64,000 nucleotides of DNA from Nocardioides cavernae (GCF_013410035.1 NZ_JACCBW010000001.1:1054001-1118000); one strand, 5' to 3'; shown: positions 1 to 8,852, counted from the stretch's first letter. The notes: generated by a model not told the origin, from the letters alone. Translations and numbers: made by a program.

Positions 1-2
1 AC

Positions 3-866
3 GAGCTGCCCACGGCGCTCAGCCAGAACCAGGCGCGCCACCACGTCGCGGCGCTCGTCGGCGGTCCACTCGGTGCGTTCCTCGTCGGAATCGGCCGCGC
101 GACGCCCTTCGTCTTCGACGCGGTCACCTTCGCCGTCTCGTTCGTGACGCTCTCGCGGATCCGCACCGACCTCTCGCCGCAGGGCGACCGGGCGCCGAGC
201 AACGTCCGCGCCGACCTGCTCGAGGGCCTGCGCTACGTCCTGGGCCGCCCCTACTTCCGCACGATGATGGCGTTCGCCGCGACCAGCAACCTCGCGGTCA
301 ACGCGGTCTTCTACGTCGCGATCATGGGCCTGGTCCAGGACGGCGTGCACGCCGGGGCGATCGGCGCCATCGACATGCTCGCCGGGCTCGGCGGCATCCT
401 CGGCGCCGTCGTCGCCCCGCGGGTCATCGACCGGGTCCCGACGGGGCGCCTGACCCTGGCGGTCGCGTGGAGCTGGGTGCCGCTCCTGCTCCCGTTGCTC
501 GTGTGGAGCTCACCGCTGGTCGTCGGTGTCGTGCTCTTCGCCGGCATCCTGCTCAACCCGGCCGGCAACGCCGGCGCGCAGTCCTACCGGATGGCCATCA
601 CCCCGATGCACCTGCAGGGCCGGGTGGCCTCGTCCATGCAGTTCGTCGGCCTGTCGCTCATGCCGCTCGCGCCGATCCTCGGCGGCGTGCTGCTCGAGCA
701 CCTCGGCGGCCGGGCGGCGACCGTCGGCCTGCTCGCCCTGGTGACGCTCAGCGCCCTCATCCCCACGTCCAGCGCGGCCGTACGCCGCATCCCGCGCCCG
801 GCCGCCTGGCCGCGGACCGAGGAGCCGGCGACCGCGACGCCTCCGCCGGCCCCGCTCGCCGCCTGA
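3..866 (+). CDS. MFS exporter, C-terminal part (start lies outside the window)
   Basis: The frame is open from the first bases and ends at the TGA at 864-866, so the N-terminal part of this membrane protein is missing. About 287 residues are visible. They begin in a helical region (GGPLGAFLVGIG), then show FDAVTFAVSFV, a charged cytoplasmic loop (RIRTDLSPQGDRAPS) and six or so hydrophobic segments, ending in a Pro/Ala-rich tail. This layout, with its central loop, fits the MFS_3 / EntS-like group of drug and siderophore exporters, which are proton-driven. The substrate cannot be read from the sequence. It is convergent with the hydrolase at 946-1806 and separated from it by an inverted repeat. 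Confidence 0.75.
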   Translation, partial: ELPTALSQNQARHHVAALVGGPLGAFLVGIGRATPFVFDAVTFAVSFVTLSRIRTDLSPQGDRAPSNVRADLLEGLRYVLGRPYFRTMMAFAATSNLAVNAVFYVAIMGLVQDGVHAGAIGAIDMLAGLGGILGAVVAPRVIDRVPTGRLTLAVAWSWVPLLLPLLVWSSPLVVGVVLFAGILLNPAGNAGAQSYRMAITPMHLQGRVASSMQFVGLSLMPLAPILGGVLLEHLGGRAATVGLLALVTLSALIPTSSAAVRRIPRPAAWPRTEEPATATPPPAPLAA

Positions 867-874
867 CCCCCCGT

Positions 875-931
875 GGTCCGCATCGAGCGTCAGGCGGTGT
901 CGGCCCCGTGGGGTGAATCCTGATGCGGACC
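875..931. terminator. Inverted repeat between convergent genes
   Basis: GGTCCGCATC at 875-884 is perfectly repeated in inverse orientation at 922-931, with a GC-rich loop that itself contains CCCCGTGGGG. It sits exactly between two convergent stop codons (866 and 946), so a bidirectional terminator is the natural reading. There is no T-tract. Confidence 0.55.
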
Positions 932-945
932 GTCCGCGCCGGCGG

Positions 946-1806
946 TCAGCCGATGGCGTCGAGGACCGCGACGCAGGCGGCCCAGGCCTCGCTCGTCGGC
1001 TCGATCACCCCGAAGTGGCCACCGCTCACCTCGACGAGCGTCGCCGCGGCACCGGCGGCCGTGGCCGCGTCGACGTAGGTCGTCGCCTGGCTGAAGGGGA
1101 CGACGTCGTCGTCGGTCGCGTGCACCGCCCAGACCGGCACGTCGAGAGGCACCTGGGCCAGCGGGTCGACCCGGCTGTACGCCGACTCCCCGGCGTCGCC
1201 GAGGAACGCGCGGGCGGCGTCGGTGCCGAGGCCGTCGGCGACGGCCGCCCGGAGGTCGAGCACCCCGGCCTGGCTGACGACGTGGGTGAGCGCGGGTCCG
1301 TCCGCCCAGCGGTCGAACCGCCCGCGCGCGGCGGCCCACGTGGCGAGGTGGCCGCCGGCCGAGTGCCCGAGCGCCACGACGGGGCCGTCGACGGGGCCGT
1401 CGGCGTCTCGGACGACCGCACCGAGGGCGGCGTGGACGTCGTCGAGCGTCTCGGGGAAGCCGCCGCCGTTGCCGACCCGGCGGTACTCGACGTTCGCGGC
1501 CGTCCACCCGCGCCCGGCGAGGTCCTCGGCCAGCGGGGCGCCGTACTCCGCGCCGTACTCCGCCTTCCAGAAGCCGCCGTGGATGACGACGACGAGCCCG
1601 CGGCTCGTGCCGCCGGGCGTGTGGACGTCGACCCACTGGCTCGGGTCGTCGCCGTAGGTGATCCGCTGCGGTCCGCTGGTCACGGGTGCCTCCCCTGCGT
1701 CGGTCGCCCGCGAGCCGGCCGGCTCGGGGTCGGCGGCGCACCCCGCCAGCGCGGCGCCGCCGAGACCTGCGAGCAGGGCGCGCCGGTCGAGCCGGGGGTG
1801 GGCCAT
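946..1806 (-). CDS. Alpha/beta hydrolase, Tat-type lipoprotein
   Basis: A 286-residue esterase-like alpha/beta hydrolase. The N-terminus DRRALLAGLGGAALAGC has an arginine pair, a hydrophobic stretch and a lipobox (LAGC), so export by Tat and lipid anchoring are likely. HGGFWK forms the oxyanion region (about residue 75). GHSAGG holds the nucleophile Ser (about 149). DDDVVPF and GGHFG near the end supply the expected Asp and His. The arrangement resembles kynurenine formamidase-like or BD-FAE-type esterases, but the substrate is unknown. The ATG at 1804-1806 is chosen because it directly precedes the signal sequence and because a TACCCT box ends 6 nt upstream, as in other leaderless genes here. 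Longer upstream extensions of the frame lack a signal sequence. Confidence 0.8.
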   Translation of the reverse strand: MAHPRLDRRALLAGLGGAALAGCAADPEPAGSRATDAGEAPVTSGPQRITYGDDPSQWVDVHTPGGTSRGLVVVIHGGFWKAEYGAEYGAPLAEDLAGRGWTAANVEYRRVGNGGGFPETLDDVHAALGAVVRDADGPVDGPVVALGHSAGGHLATWAAARGRFDRWADGPALTHVVSQAGVLDLRAAVADGLGTDAARAFLGDAGESAYSRVDPLAQVPLDVPVWAVHATDDDVVPFSQATTYVDAATAAGAAATLVEVSGGHFGVIEPTSEAWAACVAVLDAIG

Positions 1807-1812
1807 GGCGAC

Positions 1813-1818
1813 AGGGTA
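1813..1818 (-). promoter_or_regulatory. Candidate leaderless -10 box of the hydrolase gene
   Basis: On the minus strand TACCCT is followed by 6 nt and then the ATG at 1806. This matches the TANNNT spacing expected when transcription starts at the start codon itself. Confidence 0.4.
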
Positions 1819-1826
1819 GGTGAGCC

Positions 1827-2780
1827 CTACGAGCGCGCGGTCCGGCTGAAGCGCGCCCCGACCTCGGCGACCTTCGCGACCAGCTCGGGCGGCGACTCGA
1901 CCTCGAAGTCCGCCCCGGACCCGGCGAGCACCATCAGGGGCCAGTCGAGGTCGTCGACGTTCATCTCCAGCACGCACCCGTCGCCGTCCGCGGTCACGGT
2001 GCCCCACCGGCCGACCCGGGGGACGAGGTCGTCGGCCGCCATCGCCAGCCGTGCGCGTACGGCGTGGCGCTGAGGCATCCGCCGGATACCCTGCTGCACG
2101 AAGGCCAGGGCGTCCTCGGCCGGCAGGTCGCGCGGCCGGAACCGCTGGCCGGTGGGCTCGGGGTCGGCGATCCGGTCGAGGCGGAAGCTGCGCCAGTCCA
2201 GCCGGTCGCGGTCGTAGGCGACGAGGTACCAGCGGCGCCCGAGGCTCACCAGGCGCAGCGGCTCGACGCGGCGATGGGTCACCTCGGCCTCGCGCGCGGC
2301 GTAGTCGAAGCGCAGCAGCTCGCTGTCGCGGCAGGCCTGCGCGAGGGTGGTCAGGACGGTGGCGTCGAAGGACGGCGCACCCTCCCACGGTCCGGGCGAC
2401 TCGGTCTGACTGGCGACCGCGTCCATCTGCCGGCGCAGGCGCGGGGGCATCAGGGAGAGCACCTTCGACAGCGCCTGCACGGACCAGTCGTCGACGCCCG
2501 AGACCGCGGTGGTGGCGGTCGAGCGCAGACCGACGGCGATCGCGACGGCCTCCTCGTCCTCGAGGAGCAGCGGCGGGAGCGAGCCGCCGGCGCGCAGCTG
2601 GTAGCCACCGGCCGCGCCGCGCACGGCGTCCACCTGGTAGCCGAGGTCGCGCAACCGGTCCACGTCGCGGCGCAGGGTCCGGGGGCTCACCTCGAGCCGG
2701 TCCGAGAGCTCCGGGCCCGGCCAGTAGCGGTGGGTCTGGAGCAGGGACAGCAGCCGCAGCATCCGCTCGCTCGTGCTCAT
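1827..2780 (-). CDS. HTH/WYL-domain transcriptional regulator (YafY type)
   Basis: 317 residues. The N-terminal winged helix-turn-helix (RMLRLLSLLQTHRYWPG, then LEVSPRTLRRDVDRL at about 23-45) is of the HTH_11/DeoR-like kind. The middle and C-terminal parts hold a WYL domain with the signature RRWYLVAYDRDR (about residue 200), which in this family binds a ligand or nucleic acid. The ATG at 2780 starts exactly at the HTH. The gene is divergent from the DrrAB-like ABC exporter at 2844, with only 63 bp between start codons. A perfect 8-5-8 inverted repeat lies in that gap, so it probably regulates the exporter and itself. No inducer can be inferred. Confidence 0.88.
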   Translation of the reverse strand: MSTSERMLRLLSLLQTHRYWPGPELSDRLEVSPRTLRRDVDRLRDLGYQVDAVRGAAGGYQLRAGGSLPPLLLEDEEAVAIAVGLRSTATTAVSGVDDWSVQALSKVLSLMPPRLRRQMDAVASQTESPGPWEGAPSFDATVLTTLAQACRDSELLRFDYAAREAEVTHRRVEPLRLVSLGRRWYLVAYDRDRLDWRSFRLDRIADPEPTGQRFRPRDLPAEDALAFVQQGIRRMPQRHAVRARLAMAADDLVPRVGRWGTVTADGDGCVLEMNVDDLDWPLMVLAGSGADFEVESPPELVAKVAEVGARFSRTARS

Positions 2781-2801
2781 GTCCGGAAGACTAGTTCTCC
2801 A

Positions 2802-2822
2802 TGCGGTCACAAACTGACCGCA
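2802..2822. promoter_or_regulatory. Perfect inverted repeat, probable operator of the WYL regulator
   Basis: TGCGGTCA (2802-2809), spacer CAAAC, TGACCGCA (2815-2822): both arms match without error. It is central between the divergent WYL regulator and ABC exporter and lies just upstream of the exporter's -10 box at 2831, where a bound repressor would block transcription both ways. Confidence 0.6.
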
Positions 2823-2830
2823 ATCGTTCC

Positions 2831-2836
2831 TAGCGT
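2831..2836 (+). promoter_or_regulatory. Candidate leaderless -10 box of the ABC exporter operon
   Basis: TAGCGT followed by 7 nt and the ATG at 2844. No Shine-Dalgarno sequence precedes the start. Confidence 0.45.
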
Positions 2837-2843
2837 CGTCGAC

Positions 2844-3878
2844 ATGACCCACAGCCACCACACCGACCATTCCTCCTCCCCTGCGATCGTGACCCGTGGG
2901 CTGACCCGCCACTTCACCTCGCGCAAGCAGACCGTCGAGGCCGTCCAGGGCCTCGACCTCGAGATCGGGCAGGGCGAGCTCGTCGCCTTCCTCGGCCCCA
3001 ACGGGGCGGGGAAGTCGACGACGCTGCGGATGCTCACCACCCTCATCCCGCCCACCTCCGGCACGGCGCAGGTGGCCGGGCACGACGTCGTCACCGGCCA
3101 GCGCGAGGTGCGTCGGGCCATCGGCTTCGTCGGCCAGGGCAACGGGGCCGGCCACCGCCAGCTCGGCCGCGACGAGCTGGTCAGCCAGGGGCGGGCGCAC
3201 GGACTGTCCCGCGCCGACGCCCACCGCCGCGCCGACGAGCTGATCGAGGACCTCGACCTCACCGCGGTCGCCGATCGCAAGGTCTCCTCCCTCTCCGGCG
3301 GCCAGCGGCGCCGGCTCGACATCGCGATGGGGCTCGTGCACCTGCCCCGGGTGCTCTTCCTCGACGAGCCGTCGACCGGCCTCGACCCGCAGAACCGCGC
3401 CAACCTGCAGGGGCTCATCCAGCGCCTGCACGCGGAGAGCGGCAGCACCGTCGTCCTCACCACGCACTACCTCGAGGAGGCAGACGCCCTCGCCGGTCGC
3501 GTCATCGTCGTCGACCACGGCACCGTCATCGCCGACGACACCGCGGCGCGGCTCAAGAGCGGCCTCGGCGACCTCGTACGCCTCGGCTTCGGCTCGGCGT
3601 CCGCCTCGGCGCGGGCCGCCTCCCGTCTCGCCCGCGTCGCCGACGCCCGCGTGGACGTCGCCGACGGCACCGTCGACCTGCGGGTCAAGGACGGCTCCGC
3701 GATGGTCGGCGAGCTGCTCGCGGACCTCGCCGCCGACGGCGTACCCCCCACCCGGGTCGAGGTCGCCCGACCCACCCTCGACGACGTCTTCCTCGACCTC
3801 ACGGGCCGCAGCCTCCGGGAGACCCAGCAGAGCACCGAACCGTCCACCCCCGAGACCGAGAGCGAGGTCGCCGCATGA
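2844..3878 (+). CDS. ABC exporter ATP-binding subunit, DrrA-like
   Basis: 344 residues, the usual length for daunorubicin-resistance type (DrrA) ATPases. Walker A is GPNGAGKST (about residues 50-58), the signature is LSGGQRRRLDIA (about 150), Walker B is VLFLDEPSTGLDP (about 171), and TTHYLEEAD follows with the H-loop. The C-terminal 100 residues form the accessory domain seen in DrrA proteins, with RVEVARPTLDDVFLDLTG. The ATG at 2844 is chosen from the His-rich start MTHSHHTDHS and the leaderless box upstream. The stop overlaps the permease start by 4 nt (ATGA). Together the two genes make a drug or lipid exporter of two half-subunits. Confidence 0.93.
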   Translation: MTHSHHTDHSSSPAIVTRGLTRHFTSRKQTVEAVQGLDLEIGQGELVAFLGPNGAGKSTTLRMLTTLIPPTSGTAQVAGHDVVTGQREVRRAIGFVGQGNGAGHRQLGRDELVSQGRAHGLSRADAHRRADELIEDLDLTAVADRKVSSLSGGQRRRLDIAMGLVHLPRVLFLDEPSTGLDPQNRANLQGLIQRLHAESGSTVVLTTHYLEEADALAGRVIVVDHGTVIADDTAARLKSGLGDLVRLGFGSASASARAASRLARVADARVDVADGTVDLRVKDGSAMVGELLADLAADGVPPTRVEVARPTLDDVFLDLTGRSLRETQQSTEPSTPETESEVAA

Positions 3879-4621
3879 GCACCTTCGTCATGGACACCGT
3901 CAACGTCATGAACCGTGAGCTCAGGCCCGTGTGGCGCGAGCCGATGTCCGTCGTCTTCGCGATGATCCAGCCGCTGGTCTTCCTGGGGCTCTTCGCCCCG
4001 CTCCTCCCGCAGATGGCCGACGGGTCCGCCCTGCAGTGGTTCGTCCCCGGCATCGTCGCGATGACGGCGCTGATGGGCGCGTCGTTCACCGGCTCCAACC
4101 TCATGGAGGAGATGCAGTCCGGCTCGCACGAGCGGCAGCTGGTCTCCCCGCTCGGCCGACCCGCGCTCCTCGTCGGGCGTGCGCTCAAGGAGGTCGTGCC
4201 GATGCTGATGCAGGTCGCGATCATCGTCGCGGTCGTGACGCCGTTCAGCTTCGACCTGCACCTCGGCGGCGTCCTGCTGGCCGCGCTGGTGCTGTCCGTC
4301 TTCAGCATCGGGGTCGGTGCGCTGTCGTTCGCGCTGGCGCTGGCGTCCCGGGGCGAGGACTGGATGTTCTGGACGGTGCAGCAGACGCTGCTCTTCCCGG
4401 CGCTGCTCACCGCCGGCGTGCTGCTGCCGATGGAGGGGGCTCCGCGCTGGCTCGAGGTCGTCTCGATGCTGAACCCGATGACGTACGTCGTCGACGCGGT
4501 CCGCGCGCTCTTCGCGGGGACCTACCCCGCGGACGTCGTGCTCCAGGGCGTGGCCGGCGCCGCCGTCGTCGCGGCGCTCGGGCTGTGGGTCGGGGTGCGG
4601 GCGATGCGTCGCTCGAGCTGA
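3875..4621 (+). CDS. ABC-2 type permease, DrrB-like
   Basis: 248 residues with about six membrane segments. It opens with a short cytoplasmic stretch (RELRPVWREPMSVVF), then PLVFLGLFAPLL and further helices, and ends in RRSS. This is the ABC2_membrane fold that pairs with DrrA-like ATPases. The start overlaps the ATPase stop (ATGA at 3875-3878), so translation is coupled and equal amounts of the subunits are expected. The WYL-controlled promoter at 2831 should drive both genes. The substrate is unknown. A strong hairpin follows the stop codon. Confidence 0.92.
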   Translation: MSTFVMDTVNVMNRELRPVWREPMSVVFAMIQPLVFLGLFAPLLPQMADGSALQWFVPGIVAMTALMGASFTGSNLMEEMQSGSHERQLVSPLGRPALLVGRALKEVVPMLMQVAIIVAVVTPFSFDLHLGGVLLAALVLSVFSIGVGALSFALALASRGEDWMFWTVQQTLLFPALLTAGVLLPMEGAPRWLEVVSMLNPMTYVVDAVRALFAGTYPADVVLQGVAGAAVVAALGLWVGVRAMRRSS

Positions 4622-4645
4622 CCCGGGGGCGGCTCTCGCCGTGGG

Positions 4646-4675
4646 GGGCGGTCACCGGACATCCGGTGACCGCCC
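4646..4675. terminator. Strong hairpin terminator, probably bidirectional
   Basis: GGGCGGTCACCGG and CCGGTGACCGCCC pair over 13 bp without mismatch around the loop ACAT, 24 bp after the permease stop. The neighbouring GH18-like gene is convergent, so the element can serve both strands. A short run GCCTT follows on the plus strand. Confidence 0.75.
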
Positions 4676-4715
4676 GCCTTCCAGGTAGGGATCTCGACCT
4701 CGAAGCACGTATCTC

Positions 4716-4730
4716 GGGTGCGAAGCACCC
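4716..4730 (-). terminator. Short hairpin just after the GH18-like stop codon
   Basis: GGGTGC, loop GAA, GCACCC: a 6-bp stem that begins one base past the stop codon of the minus-strand gene. Read on the minus strand the loop is TTC. It may be the primary terminator of that gene, with the larger hairpin at 4646-4675 behind it. Confidence 0.4.
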
Positions 4731-4731
4731 C

Positions 4732-5730
4732 TCAGCCCAGAGGGCCGGCCGACCCCAGCCGCCAGACGGCGGTGCCGCGGAGGCCGAGCTCCGCGGCGAG
4801 GTCGGCGCGCAGGGCGTAGGAGCGCCCGTCGGACCACCAGACCCGGTCGCCGCCGGGCAGGCGTGCGGACCACTCCCCCGCACCGGCGCGCCAGCGGGGC
4901 GTGCCGCCGGACCGCTCCACGAGCGTGCGGGCGGCCTTCACGGTCAGTGTCCGGCCGGTGCCGTCGGCGCGCCACACGTAGCCGTAGCCGGCGACCCCGA
5001 GGTCGAGCTTCGCGGCCGGCACCTCCTCGAGCGCGGCGGCCACGCTCGTACGCACCCACGGCAGGCCGCCGACCGGGCCCGGGCCGGACCAGCCGGGACC
5101 GTGCTGGTCGTACGCCATCAGCTGCACGGCGTCGACCACGGCCGCGAGCTCGGCCAGGCGGTAGCCGCCGGCCCGGTAGCCCGCGCGGCTCGCGCTCGCC
5201 GACACGTCGATGGTCACCGAGGCGGAGGACGGGAACCGTTCCCGGAGCGCCGTCACGAAGGCGACCAGGCCGCGGGAGTCACGGCGCCGGACGAGCTCGA
5301 GGTCGACGTTGACCCCGTCCCACCGCCCGGCGCGCACCAGTGCTGCGAGCCGGTCCGCGACGCCGTCGATCCTGCCCGGGTCGCCGAGGAGCGACGCCGC
5401 GGCGTCGGGGTCGAAGGCACCGAGCCGGTTGCTCCAGTTGCCCACCAGCAGCTCGGCGCGCAGCCCGACCGCGTGGATCGACTCGACCAGGGCGGCGACC
5501 CGGTCCTCTGGACGCGTCACCGACGCGCCGTCCGGCCGGAGCGAGACCGCGGCGACGGTGACCGTCGTCAGTGCCGCAGCGTCGCGCCCGATGATCTCCG
5601 GTCGCGTGCTCGGCAGCGCGTACCCGGTGACGGCCAGGCCATCGCTCTCCGGTCGCGCGACCGTGGGCGCGGCACCGGCAGGCGGCGGCGCGAGCAGGAG
5701 CAGGACCAGGGCAGCGATCGTCGTACGCAC
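4732..5730 (-). CDS. Secreted GH18-family protein, YaaH-like
   Basis: 332 residues from a GTG that opens a clean signal peptide (RTTIAALVLLLLAPPPAGA). The body is a TIM-barrel of glycoside hydrolase family 18. DGVNVDLE (about residue 138) is the DxxDxDxE active-site strand, with the catalytic Glu present but the second Asp replaced by Asn, as in the YaaH/SafA-type peptidoglycan hydrolases of spore formers. VQLMAYDQHG, a barrel-strand motif near the substrate, follows. It likely acts on cell-wall glycan outside the cell. An ATG 20 codons upstream (5790) is an alternative start 12 bases from purL. The GTG is preferred for its signal peptide and a CAGACT box 7 nt upstream. Confidence 0.78.
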   Translation of the reverse strand: MRTTIAALVLLLLAPPPAGAAPTVARPESDGLAVTGYALPSTRPEIIGRDAAALTTVTVAAVSLRPDGASVTRPEDRVAALVESIHAVGLRAELLVGNWSNRLGAFDPDAAASLLGDPGRIDGVADRLAALVRAGRWDGVNVDLELVRRRDSRGLVAFVTALRERFPSSASVTIDVSASASRAGYRAGGYRLAELAAVVDAVQLMAYDQHGPGWSGPGPVGGLPWVRTSVAAALEEVPAAKLDLGVAGYGYVWRADGTGRTLTVKAARTLVERSGGTPRWRAGAGEWSARLPGGDRVWWSDGRSYALRADLAAELGLRGTAVWRLGSAGPLG

Positions 5731-5801
5731 GCGCCTGAGTCTGCCGTGGGTCTTCAGACGCTCGCCGGCGCTCGCTGCTCCACCGGCCATCACAGCGACG
5801 A

Positions 5802-8111
5802 TCAGCCCCCGAGGACCGCCGGCATCGTCGCGCGCCACGCAGCCTCCGCCTCGGCGACAGGCAGCTCGAAGACGCCCTCGACGGCGATCGTGTCGCCGCC
5901 GGTGCGACCGAGCGGCGTGAGGGGTACGCCGTGCTGCTGGGCGAGCGCGACCAGCGCGTCGGCCTGCCCGTCGGTCACCGTCACCAGCGCGCGGGCGGTC
6001 GACTCGGAGAAGAGGGCGACGAACGCGTCCTCGGCGACCGCGTCGAGCGCGACCGAGACGCCGATGCCGCGGGCGAAGGCCGACTCCGCGAGCGCCTGCG
6101 CGAGCCCACCGTCGGACAGGTCGTGCGCGCTGGTGACGACTCCGTCGCGTCCCGCGTCCTGCAGGAGCGCGGCGAGGGCCTGCTCGGCGCCGAGGTCGAG
6201 CTGCGGCGGCAGGCCTCCGAGGTGCCCGTGGACGACGTGCGCCCACTCGGAGCCGGACAGCTCGTCGCGGGTCTCGCCGAGCAGGAACACCCGCTCGCCC
6301 TCGGCGACGAACCCGGTGGGCGTACGGCGGGTGACGTCGTCGATGACGCCCAGCACCGCGACGACGGGGGTCGGCAGGATCGCCGTCTCGCCGGTCTGGT
6401 TGTAGAGGCTGACGTTGCCGCCGGTGACCGGGATGCCGAGCTCGAGACAGGCGTCCTTGAGGCCGCGGCAGGCCTCGGCGAACTGCCACATGACCGCCGG
6501 GTCCTCCGGCGAGCCGAAGTTGAGGCAGTCGGAGACGGCGAGCGGGCGGGCGCCACCGGTGGCGACGTTGCGGTAGGACTCGGCGAGCGCGAGCTGGGCG
6601 CCGGTGTAGGGGTCGAGCTTGGCGAAGCGGCCGTTGCAGTCGGTGGACACGGAGACGCCGAGGTTGGTGTCGGCGTCGACGCGGACCATGCCGGAGTCGG
6701 CGGGCTGGGCCAGGACGGTGTTGCCCTGGACGTAGCGGTCGTACTGGTCGGTGATCCAGGACTTGTCGCAGAGGTTAGGCGAGGCGACGAGGCGCAGCAG
6801 GGTGTCGCGCAGCTCGTCGCCCGTCGTCGGTCGCGGGAGCCGCGAGGCGTCGTCGGCCTGGAGCTCGTCCTGCCAGTCCGGGCGGACGTACGGTCGCTGG
6901 TAGGTGGGCCCGTCGTGTGCGACCGAGCGCGGGGGCACGTCGACGACGCGCTCGCCGTGCCAGTCGATGTGCAGCCGTCCGGTGTCGGTGACCTCGCCGA
7001 CGACGACGGCCTCGACGTCCCACTTCGCGCAGATCGCCATGAACGCCTCGACGTCGCCGGGCTCGACGACGGCCATCATCCGCTCCTGCGACTCGCTCAT
7101 GAGGATCTCCTCGGGGGCGAGCGTGGAGTCGCGCAGCGGGACGCGGTCGAGCTCGACGTGCATGCCACCGTCACCGGCCGAGGCGAGCTCGGAGGTGGCA
7201 CAGGACAGGCCGGCGCCGCCGAGGTCCTGGATGCCGGCGATGACGCCCGCGGCGAAGAGCTCGAGGGTGCACTCGATGAGCAGCTTCTCCATGAAGGGGT
7301 CGCCGACCTGCACGCTCGGACGCTTGGCCGGGCCCGTCTCGTCGAAGGTCTCCGACGCCAGCACCGAGACGCCGCCGATGCCGTCGCCGCCGGTGCGCGC
7401 GCCGTAGAGCACGACCTGGTTGCCCGTGCCGGACGCGTTGGCGAGGTGGAGGTCCTCGTGGCGGAGCACGCCGATGCAGAGGGCGTTGACCAGCGGGTTG
7501 CCGGCGTAGGTCTCGTCGAAGACCGCCTCGCCGCCGATGTTGGGCAGGCCGAGGCAGTTGCCGTAGCCGCCGACACCGGCCACGATCCCCGGCAGCACCC
7601 GGGACGTGTCGTCCGCGTCGAGCGGCCCGAAGCGGAGCGGGTCCATCACGGCGACCGGGCGGGCTCCCATCGCCAGGATGTCGCGGACGATGCCGCCGAC
7701 GCCGGTGGCCGCCCCCTGGTAGGGCTCGACGAACGACGGGTGGTTGTGGCTCTCGACCTTGAAGGTCACCGCGTAGCCCTGACCGATGTCGAGGACGCCG
7801 GCGTTCTCGCCGATGCCGGCCAGCATCTTGCCGACGGGCGTCTCCTGGGGGATCTCCCCGAACTGCTTGAGGTGCACCTTGGTCGACTTGTAGGAGCAGT
7901 GCTCGCTCCACATCACGGAGTACATCGCCAGCTCCGAGCTCGTCGGGCGACGACCCAGGATCTCGCGGATCCGGGCGTACTCGTCGGCCTTGAGGCCGAG
8001 CTCGGCCCACGGCTGCTCGCGCTCGGCGTCGGTGGAGGCGATGGCCACCGTGTCGAGGGTGCCGGTCGCGCCGGACGTGGTCAGGGACGGCTGGGCGCTC
8101 GAGTCGGGCAC
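5802..8111 (-). CDS. purL: Phosphoribosylformylglycinamidine synthase subunit PurL
   Basis: 769 residues, the normal size of the small PurL used together with PurQ and PurS. It performs the fourth step of purine synthesis, the ATP-dependent conversion of FGAR to FGAM with ammonia delivered by Pur[13 protein letters not shown] (about residue 60), VESHNHPSF and [13 protein letters not shown] are typical of the AIR-synthase-like halves. The GTG at 8109-8111 is chosen because TAGGTT ends 7 nt upstream. PurQ and PurS lie about 7.6 kb away on the same strand, so the complex is made from separate transcripts. A few extra residues before [13 protein letters not shown] could also be untranslated if the second GTG is used. 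Confidence 0.96.
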   Translation of the reverse strand: MPDSSAQPSLTTSGATGTLDTVAIASTDAEREQPWAELGLKADEYARIREILGRRPTSSELAMYSVMWSEHCSYKSTKVHLKQFGEIPQETPVGKMLAGIGENAGVLDIGQGYAVTFKVESHNHPSFVEPYQGAATGVGGIVRDILAMGARPVAVMDPLRFGPLDADDTSRVLPGIVAGVGGYGNCLGLPNIGGEAVFDETYAGNPLVNALCIGVLRHEDLHLANASGTGNQVVLYGARTGGDGIGGVSVLASETFDETGPAKRPSVQVGDPFMEKLLIECTLELFAAGVIAGIQDLGGAGLSCATSELASAGDGGMHVELDRVPLRDSTLAPEEILMSESQERMMAVVEPGDVEAFMAICAKWDVEAVVVGEVTDTGRLHIDWHGERVVDVPPRSVAHDGPTYQRPYVRPDWQDELQADDASRLPRPTTGDELRDTLLRLVASPNLCDKSWITDQYDRYVQGNTVLAQPADSGMVRVDADTNLGVSVSTDCNGRFAKLDPYTGAQLALAESYRNVATGGARPLAVSDCLNFGSPEDPAVMWQFAEACRGLKDACLELGIPVTGGNVSLYNQTGETAILPTPVVAVLGVIDDVTRRTPTGFVAEGERVFLLGETRDELSGSEWAHVVHGHLGGLPPQLDLGAEQALAALLQDAGRDGVVTSAHDLSDGGLAQALAESAFARGIGVSVALDAVAEDAFVALFSESTARALVTVTDGQADALVALAQQHGVPLTPLGRTGGDTIAVEGVFELPVAEAEAAWRATMPAVLGG

Positions 8112-8118
8112 GGCCCAC

Positions 8119-8124
8119 AACCTA
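8119..8124 (-). promoter_or_regulatory. Candidate leaderless -10 box of purL
   Basis: Minus-strand TAGGTT, 7 nt before the GTG of purL. purC (TAGGCT, 6 nt) and purD (TAGGCT, 8 nt) have the same arrangement. Confidence 0.45.
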
Positions 8125-8173
8125 CCGCCGTCGCGGGGTCGGCCGGGCGCCGGTCCACCCGGTGCGCGCCGCC

Positions 8174-8731
8174 TCAGCGCGGGTCGGTCAGCAACCCGTC
8201 CGCGATGACCTCGAGCATCGGCCGCACCGTGCCGACCTCGAGGTCGGAGCTGTCGGCGATGGTCGCGACGCCACCGACCAGCCGCGCCACCTGGAGCGGC
8301 GTCACGTCGTCGCGTACGGCGCCTTCCGCGCGCAGGTCGTCGAGCACCCGTCCACCCGCCGACTGCAGCACCTCGCACTTGCTGCGGATCGGCGAGCTGT
8401 CGTCGCCCATCGCGCCGGTGATCTTGGCCGGGCCGCCCTTGTGCACGCTGATCAGGCGGACGTACTCCTCGAACCAGTGCAGGAGCCGCTCGCGCGGTCC
8501 CCCCTCGTGCGCGAGCGCCTTCTCGGTCGTCTCCTCGACGTGGTCGACCCAGGCCTGCATGACGGCATCGATCAGGTCGTCGCGCGTGGGGAAGTGGCGG
8601 TAGAGCGTGCCGGGTCCGACGCCCGCCTGCTTGGCGATGAGGTCGAGGGACGCGTCGTAGCCCTGCTCGCGGAACACCTGCCGAGCCGTCTCGACGATGC
8701 GGTCGCGGTTGCGCTGGGCGTCGGCACGCAC
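8174..8731 (-). CDS. TetR-family repressor, divergent from a DHA2 efflux pump
   Basis: 185 residues. The helix-turn-helix [21 protein letters not shown] (about 29-49) is a textbook TetR_N domain. The rest is the helical ligand-binding and dimerization part, ending LLTDPR. The GTG start at 8731 has a good ribosome binding site (GAGAGGGA, 7 nt upstream). 121 bp separate it from the divergent MFS gene at 8853. That gap holds a perfect 17-bp palindrome lying between the pump's -35 and -10 boxes, so repression of the pump with release by a drug-like ligand is the expected circuit. The ligand is unknown. Confidence 0.92.
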   Translation of the reverse strand: MRADAQRNRDRIVETARQVFREQGYDASLDLIAKQAGVGPGTLYRHFPTRDDLIDAVMQAWVDHVEETTEKALAHEGGPRERLLHWFEEYVRLISVHKGGPAKITGAMGDDSSPIRSKCEVLQSAGGRVLDDLRAEGAVRDDVTPLQVARLVGGVATIADSSDLEVGTVRPMLEVIADGLLTDPR

Positions 8732-8750
8732 GGCAATGTCCCTCTCGGTC

Positions 8751-8778
8751 TTGCTAAACGGAGACAGTCTCCGTATTG
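8751..8778 (+). promoter_or_regulatory. Candidate promoter of the DHA2 pump
   Basis: TTGCTA (8751-8756), a 16-bp spacer and TATTGT (8773-8778). The TetR-type palindrome fills almost the whole spacer. The resulting leader would be about 70 nt. Confidence 0.45.
8758..8774. promoter_or_regulatory. Perfect palindromic operator of the TetR regulator
   Basis: ACGGAGAC-A-GTCTCCGT: two perfect 8-base arms around one central base. It lies in the spacer of the pump promoter and 27 bp from the repressor start, as expected for autoregulation plus repression of the pump. Confidence 0.75.
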
Positions 8779-8852
8779 TCGTGGAGGAAGCGGAGTCATC
8801 CTCCGGATCTACTGTACCTCGGCTCCCCGGAGCCAGAACAGGACTGCACCCC

